Program-made: the position numbers and the translations under genes
Notes under the pieces: generated by a model
Seen by the model: only the letters and a program-made list of their open reading frames with translations
Told to the model about the DNA's origin: nothing
Database searches by the model: none
IMG/VR virus record: IMGVR_UViG_3300047462_000078
Location: 1-36,165 of that record
Origin: a virus
Strand: one strand, 5' to 3'
Length of the DNA: 36,165 bases
Shown here: one piece after another, positions 28,756 to 36,165 of the stretch
Numbering within the stretch: the first letter of the stretch is position 1
Layout of the letters: the number at the start of each line of letters is the position of its first letter

Positions 28756-29343
28756 ATGGCTGGACAAGTTCCTACTCAATCTCTTCCAATAGGGTACTAT
28801 CTCAGCCTGTTGACGTCAGAGTATAGAACTGCTCCAATGTTCAATCAGTGGCTATACACTGTCTTGAACATTGCTAGTGACATTTCAAACTGCTTACAGT
28901 TTATTAGTTCTGCCTTTAATCTTAAGTTTGCTAGTGGTGTTCAACTAGACATACTGGGAGACATCGTAGGCGTATCTAGAACTCTTAATTTTCAGCCAAG
29001 CGGCGGGGTTAGCCCAGTGCTAGATGACGCCACCTATAGGATTCTTCTTCAAGCTACTATAGCCAATAACAGGTGGGATGGAACTATAACTAGTTTATAC
29101 CCTATCTGGAAGAGTCTCTTTCCAACCGGAACGATAGTCATCGTAGATAACCAGAACATGACAGCAAATGTCATCCTTACCGGAACTTTCACCTCCATTA
29201 TTCGAGATTTAATAACTAATGGTTTGATTGTTCCAAGACCTCAGGCTGTTCAGTACACCTACGAGTTTGGTACTTTGCCTTACTTTGGGCTTGACCGAGA
29301 AGATGCCTTTATAGCCGGTCTTGACGTAGGGCACTTTAGTTAG
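28756..29343 (+). CDS. Baseplate protein, DUF2612 family
   Basis: The 195-residue protein follows gpJ, in the place of gpI-like proteins. It has YYLSLLTSEYRTAPMFNQWL, GVQLDILGDIVGVSRTLNF (about residues 57-75), LLQATIANNRWDGTITSLYP, IVIVDNQNMTANVILTG and a C-terminal PYFGLDREDAFIAGLDVGHF (about 175-194). This matches DUF2612. It probably anchors the fibre of the next gene to the baseplate. Confidence 0.85.
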   Translation: MAGQVPTQSLPIGYYLSLLTSEYRTAPMFNQWLYTVLNIASDISNCLQFISSAFNLKFASGVQLDILGDIVGVSRTLNFQPSGGVSPVLDDATYRILLQATIANNRWDGTITSLYPIWKSLFPTGTIVIVDNQNMTANVILTGTFTSIIRDLITNGLIVPRPQAVQYTYEFGTLPYFGLDREDAFIAGLDVGHFS

Positions 29344-29351
29344 GAGAATAG

Positions 29352-30305
29352 ATGGCAAGTACTAACTTTCTTCAGTTTAATCCCGGAGCAGTAAACCAAG
29401 AAACTGATTCTCAGTATACCGCCGACTCCTCTAGAAGTGGTGGAGCGGTAACTGGGATTTTTGCCTCTGCTCTTCTTAATAAAGTCTTTTACCAGTCTTC
29501 TACTTTCATTGCAGCTCTAGCAAACACTCTAGCTAATAAAGGCTATAGCACTAGCGATGCTAGCTTAGCAACTCTAGAGAGTGTGCTGTCTAACATCGTA
29601 ACTTTTGCCGATCTAAAGGCCAATCTCTCTACGGTAGCTTTTTCGACTACGCCAAACTTTAACGCCACCGCAACAAACGGCTTTGACTTTACTCTCGCCG
29701 CTAACGTCACCTCCTCTACACTTACAGGGCACCAAGTTGGCCAGACACTAACCTTTGTAGTTGCTCAGGGAGCCACGCCTTATAGCTTTAGCCCTCCTCC
29801 TAACATTAATGGATGGATTCCTGTTCCAGTCACAGCCAATACGGTATTTGTTCAGACCTTCATTGTTAGAGCAGACGGTACCGTCTGGCCCACTGAGAGT
29901 GAAATTGGGCTTTTAGTTTCTGAGGTAGCAGCTTTACAGTTGCAGCTAGCTACTTCCACAGTTGGGGATATCTTGGTGAGCAATGGTACTTCCTATTCTG
30001 GAAGAACTAGAATAGTTGCTGTAGTTCCTAAGTATTTTGGAGTAACGTACCAAAATAATACTCCAGGAAGTATACTGGTTACGATTATTGCAGGAGCAGG
30101 TAGTCCTGGTGGGCAAATGCAGGCTAATGTAGGTCCTCTTTCCCCTAGTATAATTGCAGGGTATCAATCTAGAGTTCCTGCCGCTGATTCTGATCCTTAT
30201 CAGCAGATGTCCATGACTTTTGAAGTTCCTCAAGGTTGGTTCTATAGCGCTACCTCTGGTGGGGGCATGGGGCTCAATGACTGGGTTGAAACTTACTACC
30301 AATAA
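29352..30305 (+). CDS. Tail fibre or fibre-anchoring protein
   Basis: The 317-residue protein has an N-terminus common to baseplate-attached fibres: FLQFNPGAVNQETDSQYTAD, RSGGAVTGIFASALLNKVFY and FIAALANTLANKGYSTSDAS. A beta-rich middle follows, and near 200 a short coiled-coil-like stretch (EIGLLVSEVAALQLQLATST). The C-terminal 90 residues form a small Gly/Pro-rich beta domain. It precedes the long fibre and may be its adaptor. Confidence 0.68.
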   Translation: MASTNFLQFNPGAVNQETDSQYTADSSRSGGAVTGIFASALLNKVFYQSSTFIAALANTLANKGYSTSDASLATLESVLSNIVTFADLKANLSTVAFSTTPNFNATATNGFDFTLAANVTSSTLTGHQVGQTLTFVVAQGATPYSFSPPPNINGWIPVPVTANTVFVQTFIVRADGTVWPTESEIGLLVSEVAALQLQLATSTVGDILVSNGTSYSGRTRIVAVVPKYFGVTYQNNTPGSILVTIIAGAGSPGGQMQANVGPLSPSIIAGYQSRVPAADSDPYQQMSMTFEVPQGWFYSATSGGGMGLNDWVETYYQ

Positions 30306-30317
30306 TTAGGAGAACGA

Positions 30318-33300
30318 ATGAAAAAGTACCTACTCTTCATAGCTCTTTTCTTTAGCCTAAAGGCTAGTGCTCAGTACACCCCTACTCCTAATATTGGACT
30401 TCAGATTCCAGCCAACGGGTCTAATAACTGGAATGTTCCTCTTAACTTTAACTTTAACCTCCTTGACCAGTTACTGGGTGGAACAGCATACATTCCTGCA
30501 CTTAAGATTACCAATAACCTTACTGTGGGAGGCACTGTTACAGCTGGAGGCTTTGTTGGTGCGGGTGGCACAGGATTTGCTCTAACTCCAGGGGCAACTC
30601 AGTATAGCGCTTCTTTCTTTTCTGCTTCAGGAACAGCTTCTACAGTCTCAGGAATCCTACTTAATGGAATTTCTGTCTTTAGTCCCAGTACTCCTCCAAG
30701 AGCTGCTATTAGCTCAGATATTACCAATCTCTTTGGGACACTTACTACGGGCTGCTATCTAAGTGGGGCAGGAACCTGTACCGTGCCTAGCTCTTACACT
30801 CCACCAACCGGGACAGGATTCGTTCACGTCACTGGCGGGGCGCAAGACAGCGCAGCGCGAGCTCTGGTGAGCGCGGACATACCAAACAACGCGGCAAACA
30901 CCAGCGGTACTGCGGCGAGTTTGAGTGCGGCAAGCGCGTTGCCCAACGGCACGACAGCGACGACGCAGGCACCGGGCGACAACACAACGAACGTGGCAAC
31001 AGATGCGTTTGTGCTGGCGAATGCGGGGGCAACGCCCTGCACATCCACAATGGGTGCGGGGCAGTACAACAACTCAGGGGCCTTTGGCTGCACAGCTCCA
31101 GTGACTGTGATCAGCTACTCACAGCTTCTCGCGGCCATTGCGGCGGCTGGGTCTAACCCTACGACGATTCAGATTCCGGTGGGGATTACTCTGGCGGCGA
31201 ACCTGAGCATCCCGGCGAACGTGGTGCCTTTGTTCCAGTCGGGCGGCGAGATTCTGGGTGCGTACACGCTGACGTTCAACGGGAGCAATCCTATTGCTTC
31301 GGCATCGCAGAAGATCTTCGGTTCAACGTTGACTGTGGTGGGGCTAACGCTGCGAGACGTTCCGGCGCAGTGGTTTGGGGATGTTCCAGACGGCACTACG
31401 GACAACACGGCTGCGTTGCAAGCTTGCTTGGCATCACTCTCCTCTGGGGCGTTATGCCAAGTGCCTCTCGGCTGGAGCAACACATCAACAGTGCTGAACA
31501 TCGTGAACAATGGGACGGGCTTCGATGGGGTCAATAACTTCCTTTGGTATCCCGGGTATCCCGTTCCATCGGCGATTCGATCAACTTCTACGAGCGCCAT
31601 CATCGTTCACGCCTCTGGAATCACGAATCCGGTGGTGAGGAATGTGACGCTGACGCGCTCCGTGGCCGGTGGAAGTGGTTCGTTTGGGTTGGACTTCGAC
31701 AGTTCGCTCAACCTTACCGACGAGAACGTGGGCGCGTATGAGAGTAACTACAACTTCCGCTTTGGTCCTTCCTCAGGAAGCTCCAAGGTGGGAGTTGACC
31801 ACCTGTTTTGCGGGCAGACACTCAGTGGCCCAAACTCGGCAAACGACTACTGCTTGTACTTCGATTCGCAAACGGGTGGTGGATCAAGTTCGCTTTGGGT
31901 GGATGATGTGTACGGCTACGCGGCGAACGGCGTGAATCACTCGGGCACGCAGATCGCCGATGTTCACCTAAAGCACGCAGAGTTTAGCTCCCCTGGCATT
32001 GGCGTGCTGATTGATTGTGCGACAGGCGGGACGTGCGGTGACGCTCAAGACATCGACTACGAAGACATTGTCATCGACAGCTACGGCACGTATGGGTACA
32101 AAATTACGAACGTACCGAGCGGAATAGGAACAGGTGCGGGCGGGATTCACATTGATGGAGGATGGGTTGCCGGAGACGCCACAGCAAACGTGTGCGGCCT
32201 TTACACGAACAACGTGCAGGGATTGCAAGCGAACCTGCCGTACATGGCGACGAACCAGGCAGCCAACGTCTGCACGACCGCAACGACGAACTCAAGCATC
32301 AAATGGTATGACGCGCTACACGTTACAAACGCGTTCAGCGTGAACTCCACGACGAACAGCACGTTTGATATGACGCTGGCGAACAACACTGGAGCACCGA
32401 TGACGCTGGGCAATGTTGCCAACAGCAGCACGGGAAACGTGTTCAAGGGAGTGGCAGGGCCAAACTTCAATTTCGCAACGTTCGACAGCGGCTCGCTGGC
32501 AAACACATGGGAGGTTGCGAACGTTCAGCCGAACGTGTTTCTGACCGGAGCTGGCGGATTCATGATGCTCCCGGCAAACACCGCCATAGGTGGTGTTCAG
32601 GTGTGTTCGGCCAGCAATGGCTACTGCCCCACAGGGCTCTCCGGCATGACGGCAGGACGCGTTCCCATTGCCACGACTGCCACGACTGCCACGACCTCCA
32701 AGGCCATCGCTGGCAGTGGGGCTGGGTTGACCAGTGGCCCGACAACCACCACGGCCAATGACTGTGCCAAGTTTGCGGATGCGGCAGGAACGTTGGCGGA
32801 TGCGGGAAGTCCTTGCGGCAGTGGCAGCAGCTTCAACCCGGCATCTCCAGGGCCCATCGGTGGCACGACTCCAGGGGCAGGAACGTTTACCACGCTAAAC
32901 GCACAGGGCGACACTTCCTCAACTCCGTCGCTGTTTGACTACGTGACCAGCACAAACGCAGCAGGAACGATAACCTCTCCAGCCTCGCATCAGCTCAGCA
33001 CCGCTGGTATCGCAGCGGGATATGCTTGCTCGATCATCCGCACCTTCATCTCCGGTTCTGTCTACAACGGCTTCGCGACCTGCAACAACAAGGACTCTGG
33101 GTACGCCATCAGCCAACTTTATACGAGCAATAACCACGCGCTCGGTTCGGAAGCATGGGTGCTCGCTATGAACGCCTCTCCCTCGACTACTCAATACACT
33201 GGAGCAGTGACGGCTCCGAGCTTCAACGGAGTATCCCTCACGAACACAGGGGACGGCACGCAATCTCTCTACAACGACGGAAACTACAAACCGACACCGG

Positions 33301-33668
33301 CTGTGGTATCAACAACTACGTTCACTGGAGCGACAGGGCCGCAGACAGGCAGCCCGTTTACGATTGCCAGTGCGGGGCTGTATGAACTGGAGTTCGGATG
33401 TCGCGTGACAACGCCATCGACCACAGGTACGGCTCTACAGTTTTACTGGAACATGACAACCCCTAGTGTTTCAGAGACCAACACACAGGTGGGAAACATT
33501 CAGATGGGACAGGGAGCAGGTCAGTGCTCGAACAACAGCTCTTACCCGTCCGTCATCAGCGTACTGTTCGCGGCGGGAGACCAAGTGTACTGCAAGTCAA
33601 TCAACCAATCGACAGCGACGACCGATGGCGTTTACAGCGCCACATGCAAAATCGTCAAGCTGCCCTAA
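30318..33668 (+). CDS. Long tail fibre/spike with signal-peptide-like start and beta-helix domain
   Basis: The 1116-residue protein begins with MKKYLLFIALFFSLKASAQ, a textbook signal peptide with an AQ cleavage site, then NIGLQIPANGSNNWNVPLN, like secreted host proteins. Around residue 350 AQWFGDVPDGTTDNTAALQA is the entry motif of pectate-lyase-like beta helices, consistent with polysaccharide binding or cleavage. Near 785 lies a run ATTATTATTSK. The last 130 residues (TFTGATGPQTGSPFTIASAG and on) look like a C1q/TNF-type trimeric head. From about codon 170 the DNA becomes much GC-richer, so the gene is a mosaic. Confidence 0.78.
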   Translation: MKKYLLFIALFFSLKASAQYTPTPNIGLQIPANGSNNWNVPLNFNFNLLDQLLGGTAYIPALKITNNLTVGGTVTAGGFVGAGGTGFALTPGATQYSASFFSASGTASTVSGILLNGISVFSPSTPPRAAISSDITNLFGTLTTGCYLSGAGTCTVPSSYTPPTGTGFVHVTGGAQDSAARALVSADIPNNAANTSGTAASLSAASALPNGTTATTQAPGDNTTNVATDAFVLANAGATPCTSTMGAGQYNNSGAFGCTAPVTVISYSQLLAAIAAAGSNPTTIQIPVGITLAANLSIPANVVPLFQSGGEILGAYTLTFNGSNPIASASQKIFGSTLTVVGLTLRDVPAQWFGDVPDGTTDNTAALQACLASLSSGALCQVPLGWSNTSTVLNIVNNGTGFDGVNNFLWYPGYPVPSAIRSTSTSAIIVHASGITNPVVRNVTLTRSVAGGSGSFGLDFDSSLNLTDENVGAYESNYNFRFGPSSGSSKVGVDHLFCGQTLSGPNSANDYCLYFDSQTGGGSSSLWVDDVYGYAANGVNHSGTQIADVHLKHAEFSSPGIGVLIDCATGGTCGDAQDIDYEDIVIDSYGTYGYKITNVPSGIGTGAGGIHIDGGWVAGDATANVCGLYTNNVQGLQANLPYMATNQAANVCTTATTNSSIKWYDALHVTNAFSVNSTTNSTFDMTLANNTGAPMTLGNVANSSTGNVFKGVAGPNFNFATFDSGSLANTWEVANVQPNVFLTGAGGFMMLPANTAIGGVQVCSASNGYCPTGLSGMTAGRVPIATTATTATTSKAIAGSGAGLTSGPTTTTANDCAKFADAAGTLADAGSPCGSGSSFNPASPGPIGGTTPGAGTFTTLNAQGDTSSTPSLFDYVTSTNAAGTITSPASHQLSTAGIAAGYACSIIRTFISGSVYNGFATCNNKDSGYAISQLYTSNNHALGSEAWVLAMNASPSTTQYTGAVTAPSFNGVSLTNTGDGTQSLYNDGNYKPTPAVVSTTTFTGATGPQTGSPFTIASAGLYELEFGCRVTTPSTTGTALQFYWNMTTPSVSETNTQVGNIQMGQGAGQCSNNSSYPSVISVLFAAGDQVYCKSINQSTATTDGVYSATCKIVKLP

Positions 33669-33740
33669 CAACCGCACCCGCGAGGCGGAGAGTGGGGAAG
33701 GAACACGAAGCCCTAGTGCAGTAATAGCAAGCCGGAGACG

Positions 33741-34091
33741 GTGGGCATAATAAGAAATCGGGGTATCAAGGTGGAGAGAGAGCAGGTGCAAGACATGATT
33801 AGCGCAGCGGTAGCAGCGGCACTTGTTCCAATTCAGCGGAATCAAGCAGAGTTGCGGGAACGCCTCATTGGCATTGATGGAAACGGAACTGGCCGCATTG
33901 GGGTCTTGCAAAAGCAGGATGAGAAGATGCAGGCAATGGATGTGAAACTGGACATGCTCGTAAATCGGTCACAGAGCTGGAACAAAAAGAACGTATGGGC
34001 TCTCGCAAAATGGGTCGCAGGCGGCATCTGTGGATTAGCCTTGATGTTGCTATCGCATTGGCTCGATCATCACTACGGAGGAACACCCTAA
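33741..34091 (+). CDS. Coiled-coil membrane protein (XhlA/holin-accessory-like)
   Basis: The 116-residue protein has an N-terminal amphipathic helix (VQDMISAAVAAALVPIQRNQ), the segment GIDGNGTGRIGVLQKQ, a short coiled coil (DEKMQAMDVKLDMLVNRSQ) and one membrane span (WVAGGICGLALMLLSHWL) near the C-terminus. This is the layout of XhlA-type proteins near lysis genes. The GTG at 33741 is the longest start; GTG 33771 is an alternative. The gene shares the high GC of the fibre end and probably came with it. Confidence 0.6.
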   Translation: MGIIRNRGIKVEREQVQDMISAAVAAALVPIQRNQAELRERLIGIDGNGTGRIGVLQKQDEKMQAMDVKLDMLVNRSQSWNKKNVWALAKWVAGGICGLALMLLSHWLDHHYGGTP

Positions 34092-34092
34092 A

Positions 34093-34581
34093 ATGCCTTC
34101 ACCTAAACAACTTACTTGGCTTAAGTCCCTGGTCCCAGCCGCCCAGGCAACAGAACAAGTCTTTAAGGTCCCTGCCTCAGTAACCCTAGCCCAGTGTATT
34201 CTAGAGTCTGGTTGGGGTACTACTCAGCTATCTAGAGACTGCAACAACTACTTTGGGATCAAAGCAGAACACTTAGATGACCCGTCTACCTATCAAGAGT
34301 TTCCAACTAGCGAGTACATTCATGGGGTTGAGACTCTAGTCAAAGCCGACTTCGAAAAGTACCCAGATGTTGAAGCCAGCTTTAGAGATCACGCTAGACT
34401 CTTAGCTATGGCTTCTCGATATGCTCCTGCTATGGCAGTCTCTGGAGATGCCTTTGCTTTTTGTAATAAGCTTCAGTCTTGCGGGTATTCGACTTCTCCC
34501 ACCTATGGGGCGACGCTGGACTCTTTAATAGAAGAACTAGACCTTACTCAGTACGACGGAGGAGCAAATGACGGCAGCTAA
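34093..34581 (+). CDS. Endolysin, GH73-type N-acetylglucosaminidase
   Basis: The 162-residue protein matches phage/FlgJ-type glucosaminidases. It has VTLAQCILESGWGTTQLSRD (about residues 30-49) with the candidate catalytic Glu in LESGWG, then NNYFGIKAEH, YIHGVETLVKADFEKYPDVE and a helix ending in LAMASRYA. No signal peptide or membrane span is present, so release needs a holin or another export step. The start is 1 base after the preceding stop, and the end overlaps the next gene by 14 bases. Confidence 0.83.
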   Translation: MPSPKQLTWLKSLVPAAQATEQVFKVPASVTLAQCILESGWGTTQLSRDCNNYFGIKAEHLDDPSTYQEFPTSEYIHGVETLVKADFEKYPDVEASFRDHARLLAMASRYAPAMAVSGDAFAFCNKLQSCGYSTSPTYGATLDSLIEELDLTQYDGGANDGS

Positions 34582-34888
34582 AATTTGGGGATGGCTTATG
34601 TATGTCCCTGCTAAAGTTTCTGGATACCTATGTGAGTATCCTACGGTCTCCAATTTCCTTCTGCTTTTCTGGAACGCGTTTAGCACCAGTTGGGCGACGG
34701 GCATTAAAGCTCCAATCAATTTTGATGGTCTGAACTTCAACATTGATGCTAGAGTTTGGATGACTAACCTACAGTATCACACCCACCTCCCGACTTGGAC
34801 GGTGGCTGTGCTTACTTTACTACTTAACGGCCTTGTAGCCTATGGAAATTGGCGCAAGACCCATCCCGCTAACAAGGAGTCAAAATGA
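34568..34888 (+). CDS. Holin-candidate membrane protein
   Basis: The 106-residue protein has hydrophobic segments at about residues 25-45 (VSNFLLLFWNAFSTSWATGI) and 76-94 (TWTVAVLTLLLNGLVAYGNW), with a short basic C-terminal tail (RKTHPANKESK). Together with its place between endolysin and lipoprotein, this makes it the best holin candidate. The first segment is only moderately hydrophobic, so the topology is uncertain. It overlaps both neighbours by a few bases. Confidence 0.5.
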   Translation: MTAAKIWGWLMYVPAKVSGYLCEYPTVSNFLLLFWNAFSTSWATGIKAPINFDGLNFNIDARVWMTNLQYHTHLPTWTVAVLTLLLNGLVAYGNWRKTHPANKESK

Positions 34889-35238
34889 AGAAGGCTATAT
34901 TTCTTTGCTTATTCTCGGCCACTCTACTTATAGGCTGCACTAACTTTGACAGAGACACGTTCAATACGCTGTCTGCTTCAAATGCTGTGCTTAAGACAGC
35001 TCAGGCTGATTACGAGTCGGGCAAGATTCCTCACAACTCTTGCGATTTTAAGATTATCACCGATGCAAAAGTAGTTCAGCTAACGGCTGAGACAGCCTTT
35101 CTCGACTACTATCAGATTGAGCAAGCTAAGGGAAATACCACAGCCACTCAAGCGGTGGTAGTAACAGATCTTACCGCTCTTGTGCCTGTGATTGCTCAGG
35201 TAAAGTCTCTCTACTCTAACCCGAATTGCGGAGCTTAA
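34885..35238 (+). CDS. Lipoprotein (possible outer-membrane spanin component)
   Basis: The 117-residue protein has a lipoprotein signal: MKKAIFLCLFSATLLIGC, with lipobox LIGC and Cys18. The mature part is helical (FNTLSASNAVLKTAQADYES), with further helices to the end and two Cys (NSCDF, NPNCGA). A lipoprotein beside endolysin and holin suggests an o-spanin-like function in disrupting the outer membrane, which would imply a Gram-negative-type host. It is larger than many o-spanins and no clear inner-membrane partner is identified. The ATG overlaps the preceding stop. Confidence 0.6.
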   Translation: MKKAIFLCLFSATLLIGCTNFDRDTFNTLSASNAVLKTAQADYESGKIPHNSCDFKIITDAKVVQLTAETAFLDYYQIEQAKGNTTATQAVVVTDLTALVPVIAQVKSLYSNPNCGA

Positions 35239-35239
35239 C

Positions 35240-35494
35240 ATGACTGTGTCTGAAGTTCAAGGAATTGTGACTGATGTTGAATCTTTAGGTGCTCAGATTC
35301 TAAGTGTTCTGGAGGCTCTAGACCCCGCAGTTGATGTTCCTGCTGTTGAGGCAGGAACTCTGCTTAAGCTGTTTGGTGATATGGTTACTTCCGCTCTATC
35401 TGGAATCAGCGCAGCTCAGTCAGTTGTTATAAGTGACGCTTCAATAGCGACACTTGCCCCTGACCCCACTCCTCTTACTCCTCCAACATCTTAG
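35240..35494 (+). CDS. Hypothetical protein, last gene of the late operon
   Basis: The 84-residue protein starts 1 base after the lipoprotein stop. It is acidic and helical (VTDVESLGAQILSVLEAL, LKLFGDMVTSALSGISAAQS) and ends in a Pro/Thr-rich tail (PDPTPLTPPTS). The amphipathic helices could lie on a membrane surface. No family is recognised. The structured repeat element begins 7 bases after the stop. Confidence 0.55.
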   Translation: MTVSEVQGIVTDVESLGAQILSVLEALDPAVDVPAVEAGTLLKLFGDMVTSALSGISAAQSVVISDASIATLAPDPTPLTPPTS

Positions 35495-35500
35495 ATATAG

Positions 35501-35590
35501 TGTGCAAATCCTGGATATTAGATTAATCATCCAATTTTTGCACATGAATCCTAGGATACCTCAAGTTTCTCTAGGATTGACTCAAATCAA
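35501..35590. repeat. Structured intergenic element, copy 2
   Basis: TGTGCAAA (35501-35508) pairs with TTTGCACA (35537-35544); inside it TGGAT pairs with ATCCA. A second stem, ATCCTAG with CTAGGAT (about 35548-35577), follows. The element repeats the sequence at 21282-21380 with paired changes that keep the stems. Confidence 0.75.
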
Positions 35591-35617
35591 TGGTTTTATG
35601 ATTGTTGATGTACATAC

Positions 35618-35655
35618 GCCCTCACCCTACTTAAATGTAGGGTGAGGGCATTTGT
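35618..35655. terminator. Strong terminator between convergent genes
   Basis: A perfect 13-bp stem, GCCCTCACCCTAC with GTAGGGTGAGGGC, has loop TTAAAT and is followed by ATTTGTAGTTT. It lies between the end of the rightward late operon and the end of the leftward MazG-like gene. It may serve both directions, although the T run is better rightward. Confidence 0.85.
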
Positions 35656-35671
35656 AGTTTGTAGAGAGGTT

Positions 35672-36091
35672 TTAAGCAGCGGCTAGCTCGTGATTCATCT
35701 CCAGCTGAGTACTTTCCTCAGGATCAAAGAGAATTGTCTGAAGATCTGGAGCAATATAGTCTGGACCCTTCGGTGTCTTGGTTCCATACTTCTCTCCACT
35801 TTCAGCTTTGCCGCTTGTTTTTGTCATGTTACTGCGATGAACCTCTGAGAATACTCTCTCAATAGGTATGCCGTAGGAAATAGCAGTACCAAGCGCTACG
35901 TAGATAAGATCCGCAATGCCATCTGCAATCTCGATAAGATTATCCTCATCTATGGCAGTATTAAGCTCTTTGAGTTCCTCAGTCATCAAATCTTTTCTTA
36001 GATTTTTGACCCGTTGAGGAATGTTGATTGTAGGCTTTTCTGAGACGAGGTGGCCGTACTTGTTATGAAACTCCAAGACTGAGTCTTCCAT
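35672..36091 (-). CDS. MazG-like nucleotide pyrophosphohydrolase
   Basis: The 139-residue protein carries the MazG/PRA-PH pattern: [20 protein letters not shown] (about residues 29-48; the EExxE-type metal site), then [20 protein letters not shown] with the second acidic pair, and EVHRSNMTK (about 84-92). [11 protein letters not shown] segment follows. Such enzymes hydrolyse non-standard or excess nucleoside triphosphates, or lower alarmone levels. I choose ATG 36091, preceded by AAGGA; a longer frame to 36148 and beyond lacks a signal. It is leftward, opposite to the late operon. Confidence 0.82.
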   Translation of the reverse strand: MEDSVLEFHNKYGHLVSEKPTINIPQRVKNLRKDLMTEELKELNTAIDEDNLIEIADGIADLIYVALGTAISYGIPIERVFSEVHRSNMTKTSGKAESGEKYGTKTPKGPDYIAPDLQTILFDPEESTQLEMNHELAAA

Positions 36092-36165
36092 ATACTTCCT
36101 TTCGGTTAGAGGCCATGATAGCCTTGAGTTGGCGGATTCCTTTTCCATGAGCCAAGTATGCCTCA

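Noticed and set aside
36063-36165. C-terminal end of another leftward gene (open frame ending at 36063)
   Set aside because: It is open to the window edge and reads plausibly, but overlaps the MazG-like start by 29 bases. A choice needs the sequence beyond the window.

Overview
This window is part of a tailed double-stranded DNA phage, or prophage, with a contractile (myovirus-type) tail. The right four fifths form an almost uninterrupted rightward late operon. It runs from a terminase pair through a DUF1073-type portal, a Mu F-like head protein, a DUF2213 prohead protease with a nested scaffold, a cement protein, a DUF2184-like capsid protein, head-tail connectors, a DUF3383 sheath and a DUF3277 tube. 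A frameshifted tail chaperone, a short tape measure with a lysozyme-like end, the baseplate (hub, plug, Gp138 spike, gp25-like, gpJ-like, DUF2612), tail fibres and a lysis cassette follow. The host is best guessed as Acidobacteriota: the start of the long fibre (signal peptide, then NIGLQIPANGSNNWNVPLN) and its NGTTATTQAPGDNT motif resemble secreted proteins that I associate with that phylum. This is an inference from memory, not a search result. No integrase or repressor is seen, so the lifestyle is open.

Layout. Positions 1-6065 are an early/accessory arm of small, mostly leftward genes. Many have no recognised function, and several are too short for ordinary gene finding: two membrane micropeptides and a 48-residue DnaJ-type zinc-finger protein. 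Seven promoters of one family drive this arm. Each has a TGTACA hexamer at the -35 position, 16-17 bp, then a TATAAT-like -10; four also carry CTGCTCA about 9 bp upstream of the TGTACA hexamer. A gene-free kilobase (1647-2708) is packed with repeats: six 21-bp tandem units, two near-identical 25-bp interrupted palindromes inside 15-bp inverted arms, five GCCATAACTG iterons, a 20-bp palindrome and a long GC-rich stem. It looks like a replication or partition origin, or a dense operator region. A second gene-free stretch (3994-4309) is GC-rich and full of hairpins.

Positions 6204-15205 hold the packaging and head genes, interleaved with small AT-richer genes: an ADP-ribosyltransferase-like protein, a cysteine-motif protein, an InPase-like protein and three or more proteins sharing an HxxLRxxGFxP module. 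Some carry a GxS[AV]L motif that also occurs in the scaffold part of the protease gene, which suggests proteins taken into the prohead. Positions 15205-30305 hold capsid, connector and tail genes. Positions 30318-34091 hold the long fibre and a membrane protein. From about 30820 to 34090 the DNA is much richer in GC than its surroundings, so the receptor-binding part looks newly acquired. Positions 34093-35494 hold the endolysin and small membrane or lipoprotein genes. After a strong terminator, a leftward MazG-like gene ends the window.

Two copies of a structured intergenic element (21282 and 35501) have compensating base changes in their stem. They lie between the sheath and tube genes and after the last late gene, so they probably act in RNA.
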